A stretch of 6,056 nucleotides of DNA, from NCBI GenBank assembly GCA_022749905.1, contig JAKIWU010000082.1, positions 1 through 6,056 of the forward strand. The letters run 5' to 3'. Of this stretch, positions 1 to 4,532 are shown in pieces. This DNA is from Thermoplasmata archaeon (GTDB taxonomy: Archaea; Thermoplasmatota; Thermoplasmata; Lutacidiplasmatales; UBA184). Within the stretch, counting starts at the first letter, position 1, and each line of letters opens with the position of its first letter. The notes below the pieces were generated by a model, which did no database searches, had not been told where the DNA came from, and worked only from the letters and a program-made list of their open reading frames with translations. A program made the position numbers and the translations under genes.

Positions 1-508
1 CGTCGAAGTGCATCCGGCCCCAACGGTGGTAGGAGGACGCTACGTTCACGATACGCGCGGGAGCGGAAGCAACCAGGCTGTCGGTCAAAAGCCCCGTCAG
101 CAGGAACGGAGCGAGAACGTTGAGAGCCCAGGTCCGCTCGTGGCCTTCCCTGGTCACCTCTCGGCGACTGAAGACGGCACCTGCATTGTTGACGAGCAGA
201 TGGAGCGGACGAGCGGATCCGGCGATCTCGTCGGCCGTCCGGCGCACCTCGCTCAGGAGCGAGAGGTCGGCGATCACCGTCCTGACGTCCGTCCCAGGAA
301 ACGCTCCGCGGATCGTCCGTTCGAGCTCGGTCGCCCACTCGCGATCCCGCGCGACCAGCCAGAGCGCCGCACCGGCGCGGGCGAGCTCGCGGGCGACGAC
401 CTCACCGATCCCCGAGGTCGGCCCTGTGACCACGCAGACTCGACCCTGCATCGCGGGCAGGCGAACGTGCGGTGCCGAGCGTCCCGGCTCGGCCCTGGTC
501 GTTCCCAT
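1..508 (-). CDS. Short-chain dehydrogenase/reductase, retinol-dehydrogenase-like (C-terminus beyond left edge)
   Basis: NAD(P)-dependent oxidoreductase of the classical SDR fold, with only the first 169 codons in the window. The Rossmann glycine motif TGPTSGIG lies at residues 28-35, the NNAG motif at 107-110, the structural Asn in ALNVLAP at 130, and the beta-5/active-serine segment RIVNVASSYHRWGRMHFD at about 152-169. That last segment closely resembles the retinol dehydrogenase 11-14/WWOX-like SDR branch. The catalytic YxxxK lies beyond the window. I start at the ATG at 508 because GGGAG and GGAG sit just upstream. The in-frame ATG at 451 (MQGRVCVVTG) matches the usual family N-terminus but has no ribosome site, so it is a real alternative. 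The gene lies 64 nt downstream of ribA on the same strand and may be co-transcribed. Its substrate cannot be inferred; nothing ties it to riboflavin synthesis. Confidence 0.88.
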   Translation of the reverse strand, partial: MGTTRAEPGRSAPHVRLPAMQGRVCVVTGPTSGIGEVVARELARAGAALWLVARDREWATELERTIRGAFPGTDVRTVIADLSLLSEVRRTADEIAGSARPLHLLVNNAGAVFSRREVTREGHERTWALNVLAPFLLTGLLTDSLVASAPARIVNVASSYHRWGRMHFD

Positions 509-550
509 CTCCGATCTCCCGGTCGTTGCGAAGAAGACCGACCGACCAGC

Positions 551-566
551 CTTCCCGATCGGGAAG
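551..566. repeat. Perfect 16-bp palindrome between ribA and the SDR gene
   Basis: CTTCCCGATCGGGAAG reads identically on both strands and lies in the 64-nt gap between the ribA stop (573) and the SDR start (508). It could be a protein-binding operator, or in RNA a 6-bp stem with a GATC loop. The minus-strand RNA continues into a GGTC-repeat and a TCTTCTTC stretch, not a clean T-tract, so terminator function is uncertain. Just beside it are three tandem GACC units (536-547) and a small dyad CGGTCG/CGACCG (520-525 with 539-544). Confidence 0.5.
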
Positions 567-572
567 CGAACC

Positions 573-1301
573 CTACGACGAGTGCGGTTCGGTCACGCCG
601 TTGGCAGCGCTGTCGACCTGCTCGGACAGGCTCTCGGCGCCCGGCGATTCGAGGAGATGGCCGGCCTTGATCCGCTTGGTCTCGAGATAGCGCCGGTTGT
701 ACGGGTTCGCTGGAACCTCGAGGGAAACGCGTCCCAGGATCTTCACCCCGTGGAACTGGAGGTCGGCGACCTTGTGCGGATTGTTCGACATGAGCTGGAT
801 GGAGCGGACGTCGAGCGACTGGAGGATGTGTGCGGCGACGGCATAGTCCCGCTCGTCGGCGCGGAACCCGAGGATCTCGTTCGCTTGGATCGTGTCGTAG
901 CCGAGCTCCTGGAGTTGGTAGGCCCGGATCTTGTTCGCGAATCCGATCCCCCGGCCCTCCTGCCGCAGGTAGATGACCACTCCCTTCTCCATCTGGCCGA
1001 TCGCGCGCAGGGAAAGCTCGAGCTGATCGCGGCAGTCGCAGCGGTAGGAACCGAACGTGTCGCCGGTGAGGCACTCCGAGTGGAGCCGTACCGGCACGCC
1101 CTCCTGCCCGAGGGGATTGCCCCGGACTAGGGCCGCGTGCTCCTTCTGATCCGTGGGACTATGGAAGGCGACCACCTGGAACTCCCCGAACCGGGTCGGC
1201 AGATCCGCCACGGCGACGATGCGGACGCATCCAGGGCTCTCGCAAGAGTGGTCCGCGTTTGCCGCGACCAGCTCCCGAATCGTATCGGCCGGTATGCCCA
1301 T
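573..1301 (-). CDS. ribA: GTP cyclohydrolase II
   Basis: Catalyses GTP to 2,5-diamino-6-ribosylamino-4(3H)-pyrimidinone 5'-phosphate, formate and pyrophosphate, the first committed step of riboflavin (FMN/FAD) synthesis. The 242-residue product has the zinc-site block SECLTGDTFGSYRCDC with the three ligand cysteines at about C77, C88 and C90. It also has YLRQEGRGIGFANKIRAYQL at about 111-130, the YDTIQAN substrate loop at about 135-141, SNNPHKV at about 172-178 and the C-terminal NRRYLETKRIKAGHLL block. All are hallmarks of stand-alone bacterial-type RibA, not archaeal GTP cyclohydrolase III. No fused RibB (DHBP synthase) domain is present. I start at the ATG at 1301: GGAG lies 5 nt upstream and the conserved sequence begins soon after. 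The same frame is open another 96 codons upstream, but that extension is low-complexity and overlaps the divergent gene. It heads a likely two-gene unit with the SDR at 508. Confidence 0.95.
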   Translation of the reverse strand: MGIPADTIRELVAANADHSCESPGCVRIVAVADLPTRFGEFQVVAFHSPTDQKEHAALVRGNPLGQEGVPVRLHSECLTGDTFGSYRCDCRDQLELSLRAIGQMEKGVVIYLRQEGRGIGFANKIRAYQLQELGYDTIQANEILGFRADERDYAVAAHILQSLDVRSIQLMSNNPHKVADLQFHGVKILGRVSLEVPANPYNRRYLETKRIKAGHLLESPGAESLSEQVDSAANGVTEPHSS

Positions 1302-1335
1302 CGTTCTCCGAAGTCCTCCTTCGCACACCCCGACC

Positions 1336-1343
1336 GTTAAGAA
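1336..1343 (-). promoter_or_regulatory. Candidate ribA promoter (TATA-like element) inside a dyad
   Basis: The minus strand reads TTCTTAAC here, the most AT-rich spot upstream of ribA. It is centred about 38 nt before the ATG, so transcription starting about 26 nt downstream would give a leader of roughly a dozen bases that includes the GGAG ribosome site. The element forms the loop of a 7-bp inverted repeat, CCCGACC (1329-1335) and GGTCGGG (1345-1351), which could be an operator. This is inferred from position and composition only. Confidence 0.35.
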
Positions 1344-1368
1344 GGGTCGGGTTGGGGTGGCGGGCGGG
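1344..1368 (+). other. G-quadruplex-type motif in the ribA/SDR divergent region
   Basis: Five runs of three or four G occur within 25 bases on the plus strand: 1344-1346, 1349-1351, 1354-1357, 1362-1364 and 1366-1368. The spacers are 2, 2, 4 and 1 nt. This satisfies the usual four-run G-quadruplex pattern with short loops. It abuts the candidate ribA promoter and lies 80-105 nt upstream of the plus-strand SDR start, with the G-rich strand being the template for ribA. Immediately downstream are CGCCCG/CGGGCG arms (1383-1388 and 1396-1401) and an overlapping palindrome CGGGCGCCCG (1396-1405). Confidence 0.5.
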
Positions 1369-1415
1369 TAACCCCAAACCACCGCCCGAAACGAGCGGGC
1401 GCCCGTCCACCGGGG

Positions 1416-1426
1416 AATCCTTTTTC
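1416..1426 (+). promoter_or_regulatory. Candidate promoter of the FabG-like SDR/nop5 pair
   Basis: AATCCTTTTTC is an AT-rich island in otherwise very GC-rich DNA, preceded by CGGGG. It is centred about 27 nt before the GTG at 1449, the distance expected between an archaeal TATA element and a start site at the first codon, giving a leaderless mRNA. No convincing Shine-Dalgarno sequence precedes the GTG, which agrees with leaderless initiation. Confidence 0.33.
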
Positions 1427-1448
1427 GACGAGGCCCCCTCCTCGGGCC

Positions 1449-2177
1449 GTGCGAGCACTCATCACGGGCGCATCGGGAGGCATCGGCTCCGCGACGGCCC
1501 GCCGCCTCGCCCGCGATGGGTGGGACCTCGCGCTCCACGGGCATCGCCACGCTGCGCGACTCCGCGCGCTCGCCCGGGAACTCGGGCACGGAGGTCGGTC
1601 CGCCCTACCCATTCCGGCGGACCTCGGGCGCCGCGACGGACCGAAACGCGTCGCCCGCGCGGTGGGAGCTCGCTGGAACTCCCTCGACCTCCTCGTCCTC
1701 AACGCGGGCGTGTACGATCGGCGGGCGTTCGAGGAGATCACCGATGCCATGCTCGAGCGCACCTGGAGGATCAACTTCGCGAGCTCGTTCGCGCTCGCTC
1801 GGGACCTTCTCCCGCTCCTCCGTCGCTCCGCGCGTGGGTCCATCGTGCTCGTCTCGAGCGTCCTTGCCTTTTCCGGCGCCTCCCACGGAGCGGACTATGC
1901 CGCCGCAAAGGCTGCCCTGATCGGGCTGACGCGATCCCTTGCGCGCGAGCTCGCGCCCGGGATCCGCGTGAACGCGGTCGCGCCCGGAGCCATCGACACC
2001 GCGATCCTGGACTCGGATTCTCCGTCGAAACGGGCCCGACGCCGTCGCGAGATCCCTCTCGCCCGCGTGGGCACGCCCGACGAGGTCGCAAGCGCCATCA
2101 CCTTCCTCGCTTCCCCGGATGCCTCGTACCTCACCGGAGCGACCCTTCACGTGAACGGCGGCTGGCGGAGCGACTGA
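1449..2177 (+). CDS. SDR-family oxidoreductase, FabG-like (3-oxoacyl reductase type)
   Basis: A complete 242-residue classical SDR, expected to be a cytosolic NAD(P)H-dependent ketoreductase or alcohol dehydrogenase. Seen in order: cofactor motif TGASGGIG (6-13), ADL (57-59), LNAGV (84-88), structural Asn in RINF (109), catalytic S137, Y150 and K154 (YAAAK), the IRVNAVAPGAIDT block (172-184) and the C-terminal YLTGATLHVNGGW segment. Every catalytic residue is present and the length is typical of FabG. The start is the GTG at 1449, because the Rossmann strand begins at the second residue and no suitable earlier start exists. The next gene, nop5, begins 6 nt after the stop, so the two are very probably one transcript despite unrelated roles. 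The substrate (acyl-CoA, sugar or other ketone) cannot be read from sequence; the symbol fabG would overstate it. Confidence 0.93.
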   Translation: MRALITGASGGIGSATARRLARDGWDLALHGHRHAARLRALARELGHGGRSALPIPADLGRRDGPKRVARAVGARWNSLDLLVLNAGVYDRRAFEEITDAMLERTWRINFASSFALARDLLPLLRRSARGSIVLVSSVLAFSGASHGADYAAAKAALIGLTRSLARELAPGIRVNAVAPGAIDTAILDSDSPSKRARRRREIPLARVGTPDEVASAITFLASPDASYLTGATLHVNGGWRSD

Positions 2178-2183
2178 CGACCC

Positions 2184-3197
2184 ATGCAGCTCGTTTCGAC
2201 GTGGTACGGGGTGTTCCTCCTCGACGGGAAGCGGGTCCACCGCGAACGACGGTTTCCCGAGGACACCGACGCTCTCCTCGAGCGCATGCGACTCCGTCGT
2301 ACCGGGGCGTTGGCTCCCGAGGAACGGGAGATCCTTGCCGGGGGAGATTCGCACGCTTCCAGCGCGAGCGACCGACGCTTCGCGGTGCTCGGCGCGAAGC
2401 TCTCCAACGAGAGGCCGAGCGCGGTTCCTCTCGCAGCCCCGCCGATCGATCGTCTCCGGACCCTCGTGCTCGCCGAGGGAGAGATCGCGCTGCGCGAGGC
2501 GTGGGATCCGTCTGCCCATATCGAGGAGGCGGTCCGGGCGATGAGCGATCTCGACCGAACGGAGAACTTGCTCTCGGAACGGCTCGAGAGCTGGATGGCA
2601 CGAGATCTCCCGGACGTGGACGGGGAGGGAATCGGCGTCCCCTCCGGAACCGGCGAGGGTGTCCCGACCTCGAGCGGGGACTCCCCACCGGCCGGAAGCG
2701 TGGCCGATCCGAAGCTGTTGGCCGCGAGAGGGGAGCTCGCGAAGGCCTACGAGCGCCTATCGGAGCTTCGCCATTCCCTCGACCGCGCGGTCGAATCCGC
2801 CGCGCAGCGGAGCCTCCCGAACCTTTCCGTCCTCCTCGGGCCCCTTCTCGCGGCTCGGATGGTGGCCCAGGCCGGTGGGCTCGACCGACTCGCGCGACTC
2901 CCCGCGAGCACGATCCAGGTACTCGGTGCGGAGAAGGCGTTCTTCGATCACCTGCGGCACGGCAGCCGGCCTCCGCGCCACGGCCTCCTGTTCCTCCACC
3001 CGTCGATCCAGGGGGCCACCCAGCGACAGCGTGGCCGGCTCGCACGCGCCCTCGCGGGGAAAGCATCGATCGCTGCCCGGCTCGATCACGGGGGCCGTCC
3101 CGTCGACGCGAGCCTCGACGCGAGCTACAAGCGGCGCGCTGAGGAGATCCGACGTGCGGGTTCGGGGAAACGTGCCCGCTTCAATCCCGCCACTTGA
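2184..3197 (+). CDS. nop5: Nop5/Nop56-like C/D-box sRNP core protein
   Basis: Scaffold of archaeal C/D-box small ribonucleoprotein particles: it binds the L7Ae-kink-turn RNA and holds fibrillarin for 2'-O-methylation of rRNA and tRNA. The 337-residue product has a divergent N-terminal fibrillarin-contact region (about 1-105). The coiled-coil/NOSIC start follows, with LDRTENLLSERLESW at about 123-137. The Nop domain covers about 211-324, including LPNLSVLLGPLLAARM, LPASTIQVLGAEKAFF, HGLLFLHPSIQ and RGRLARALAGKASIAARLD. These blocks are strongly diagnostic. The middle is odd: where family members continue the helical hairpin, residues 146-173 are a Gly/Ser/Pro-rich linker, and only one further helix (about 176-208) remains. 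The usual Lys-rich tail is short. The ATG at 2184 lies 6 nt after the upstream SDR, and the stop overlaps the convergent redoxin gene by 17 bp. The fibrillarin gene often found next to nop5 is absent here. Confidence 0.92.
   Translation: MQLVSTWYGVFLLDGKRVHRERRFPEDTDALLERMRLRRTGALAPEEREILAGGDSHASSASDRRFAVLGAKLSNERPSAVPLAAPPIDRLRTLVLAEGEIALREAWDPSAHIEEAVRAMSDLDRTENLLSERLESWMARDLPDVDGEGIGVPSGTGEGVPTSSGDSPPAGSVADPKLLAARGELAKAYERLSELRHSLDRAVESAAQRSLPNLSVLLGPLLAARMVAQAGGLDRLARLPASTIQVLGAEKAFFDHLRHGSRPPRHGLLFLHPSIQGATQRQRGRLARALAGKASIAARLDHGGRPVDASLDASYKRRAEEIRRAGSGKRARFNPAT
3103..3126 (+). repeat. 12-bp tandem duplication within nop5
   Basis: TCGACGCGAGCC is followed directly by TCGACGCGAGCT, differing only in the last base. 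In frame this gives VDASLDAS at about residues 307-314, in the segment linking the Nop core to its last helix. It looks like a small in-frame slippage duplication with no evident functional consequence. Confidence 0.6.
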
Positions 3198-3732
3198 CCG
3201 AGCATCCCTGGACCGAGACCTCCGGGCGGGGAATCGGCTTTCCCGCGAGGGACGCCTCGATGGCCGCCTCGAGGAAGCGCTCGCGCACGCGATCCGGCTG
3301 ATCGTAGGAGTCGTCGATGCGCCCCTGGAACACGAGCCGGCGTCCCGCATCGAAGAGCATCGGGTGCGGGGTGACGAGGGCCCCGTAGGCATGGGCCACC
3401 TCCTGGGTGGGGTCATGGAGGTAGGGGAAGGGGTAGTCCTTCGACCGAGCGCGGTCCACCATCATCTCGAACCGGTCGTCCGGGTACGCCGTCGCGTCAT
3501 TGGCGTTGATCGTCACGAACCCGACCCCCTGGCCCGCGTACTTCCGGGCGAGATCGATCGCTCGGCCCTCCCATGCCTGGACGTAGGGGCAGTGATTGCA
3601 CCAGAAGAGGACCGCAAGGAGCCGGTCGTTCCGGAAGTCGTCGAGCCGGTGGGTCTTCCCGTCGGTCCCACGGAGCGAGAACGCGGGTGCTGGGTCCCCC
3701 GCATGCAGGCGAAAGTTCGAGAGCTCGGCCAT
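3181..3732 (-). CDS. Thioredoxin-fold peroxiredoxin-like protein (redoxin/AhpC-TSA family, PRX_like1 type)
   Basis: A predicted cytosolic thiol redox protein of 183 residues with no signal peptide. Seen: an N-terminal GDPAPAFSLRGTDGKTHRLDDF block typical of redoxins (12-33), the active-site motif FWCNHCPYVQAW with cysteines C45 and C48, the thioredoxin-fold strand GVGFVTINAND (69-79), a TP segment supplying the likely cis-proline (P122), and the C-terminal GCSVKW signature with C177. The CNHCP motif plus a C-terminal GCxxKW is characteristic of the widespread but poorly characterised PRX_like1 group. The CxxC suggests disulfide or thiol reductase chemistry, while the overall fold is peroxiredoxin-like. 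The ATG at 3732 is chosen because family similarity begins within about ten residues. An AT-rich CGATAA-type element about 26-35 nt upstream fits a nearly leaderless transcript. Its last 17 bp overlap the end of nop5 tail-to-tail. Confidence 0.9.
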   Translation of the reverse strand: MAELSNFRLHAGDPAPAFSLRGTDGKTHRLDDFRNDRLLAVLFWCNHCPYVQAWEGRAIDLARKYAGQGVGFVTINANDATAYPDDRFEMMVDRARSKDYPFPYLHDPTQEVAHAYGALVTPHPMLFDAGRRLVFQGRIDDSYDQPDRVRERFLEAAIEASLAGKPIPRPEVSVQGCSVKWRD

Positions 3733-3754
3733 CGTTCCGGCCCGAAGCGACCCT

Positions 3755-3786
3755 CGCGCTTATCGTTTCGCGGAGGCGCAGCCTCC
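3755..3786. promoter_or_regulatory. Shared divergent promoter region with hairpin
   Basis: The 77-bp space between the redoxin gene (minus) and the ligase-like gene (plus) has one AT-rich core, CTTATCGTTT at 3759-3768, flanked by CGCG on each side. It sits about 30 nt before the redoxin ATG and about 46 nt before the ligase ATG, so it could serve as a TATA-like element for either direction. It is followed by a perfect 6-bp hairpin GGAGGC-gca-GCCTCC at 3772-3786, just upstream of where the plus-strand mRNA would start. Function is inferred from position. Confidence 0.35.
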
Positions 3787-3798
3787 CCTGAATCGTTC

Positions 3799-3804
3799 GA
3801 GGTG
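3799..3804 (+). promoter_or_regulatory. Ribosome binding site deciding the start at 3810
   Basis: GAGGTG, with GGAG overlapping it at 3804-3807, lies 5 nt before the ATG. It is one of the clearest Shine-Dalgarno sites in the window and fixes the start of the lipoate-ligase-like gene. Confidence 0.65.
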
Positions 3805-3809
3805 GAGCG

Positions 3810-4505
3810 ATGAACGATCGGGGGCACTCTGGCACAGCCGCTCGCCCGATCGCTCGCTTCGATGGAGCGGTGGAAGCCTCGATCAATATCGAGCTCGATG
3901 AGGAGCTTCTTCGTAGGGGAGCGCCGGCCGTGCGAACCGCAGTCCAGGCGGGGATGGCCGTCTCGCTCGGAGTCGCCCAAGCGCTCGACGGAGCGGTCGC
4001 ACGCGCCGCGAGCAGCCTCGGGTTGACGATCGCCCGTCGGCGTTCCGGTGGGACCGGGCTCCTGCATCGGGAGGGGGACATCTACTGGTCCCTCGTGGTG
4101 CCCCGCGTCCCTGGAGCTCGCGAACTGCGGCACCTCCACGCGTACGACGAGCTGGGCGCCGGGGTTTCGCGCTATCTGGCCGACCTCGGGATCGAGGCGG
4201 CTTGGACCGAGCCGTTCGATCGTTCCGACCGCTACTGCCTCCTGGGCCCCCGGGGGCGCGTGCTGACCTCCGGGGGGCGGGCGTTCGGCGGGGCCGCACA
4301 GCACCTCACGGCGACCGCGCTCCTCCACCAGGGGGTCGTGAACCTCGGCCTCGACCGGGACGTACTCGCGCACCTCTTCGACGTTCGTCCCGAGATCCTC
4401 GAGGCGTGCGTAACCTCGCTGCGCGAGCTCGGCGTCACCCTCGGGCCGGAGATTCTTGCCCGCGGCTTGCTCGCGGCTCTACGCGACCAGTTCCCTCGAG
4501 CCTAG
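3810..4505 (+). CDS. Lipoate-protein-ligase A-like protein (BPL/LplA/LipB fold) lacking the catalytic lysine
   Basis: A 231-residue protein of the biotin/lipoate ligase fold. Family members attach lipoate or octanoate to E2 and GcvH proteins. Seen: an ASINIELDEELL start (23-34) equivalent to the family NMAxDExLL, VSLGVAQ (51-57), the substrate-loop motif RRRSGGTGLLH (76-86) with GDIYWSLV (89-96), then GGRAFGGAAQH (155-165) and the terminal ACVTSLRELG segment (199-208). In active LplA/LipM enzymes the second block reads G-R-K-(I/V/L)-x-G-x-A; here the lysine position is Ala158. The whole protein has no lysine at all. C143 lies 15 residues before A158, where I recall LipM/LipL-type transferases carrying a 'CF' cysteine. 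There is no C-terminal LplA accessory domain. It could be an inactive paralogue, a Cys-dependent transferase or an acyl carrier. The start is set by GAGGTG 5 nt upstream. It converges on the amidohydrolase gene with a 27-bp gap. Confidence 0.85.
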   Translation: MNDRGHSGTAARPIARFDGAVEASINIELDEELLRRGAPAVRTAVQAGMAVSLGVAQALDGAVARAASSLGLTIARRRSGGTGLLHREGDIYWSLVVPRVPGARELRHLHAYDELGAGVSRYLADLGIEAAWTEPFDRSDRYCLLGPRGRVLTSGGRAFGGAAQHLTATALLHQGVVNLGLDRDVLAHLFDVRPEILEACVTSLRELGVTLGPEILARGLLAALRDQFPRA

Positions 4506-4532
4506 GGTCGCCCCCGGACCGGACCAGAGCGT
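4506..4532. other. Convergent gap between ligase-like and amidohydrolase genes
   Basis: Only 27 bp separate the two stops. The sequence is GC-rich with CCGGACCGG-type repeats and no T-tract on either strand. I see no recognisable terminator, so transcripts from the two strands probably overlap here. Confidence 0.4.

Noticed and set aside
120..1130. A 336-codon plus-strand open frame at the left side
   Set aside because: It is antisense to ribA and the SDR gene, both of which have complete family motifs. The product has no recognisable domain.
1302..1448. FMN riboswitch ahead of ribA
   Set aside because: The predicted leader is only about a dozen bases, and I cannot recognise the conserved RFN-element blocks in the region.
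1302..1589. A 96-residue N-terminal extension of RibA
   Set aside because: It is low-complexity, overlaps the start of the divergent SDR gene, and the ATG at 1301 has its own GGAG site and matches the usual family N-terminus.
2131..3066. A 311-codon minus-strand open frame antisense to nop5
   Set aside because: Arg/Gly/Pro-rich shadow of the nop5 coding sequence with no motifs.
1259..3142. A 627-codon plus-strand open frame
   Set aside because: It runs out of frame through the well-supported FabG-like SDR and nop5 genes. Its product is Arg/Pro-rich with no domain resemblance, as expected of a shadow frame in GC-rich DNA.
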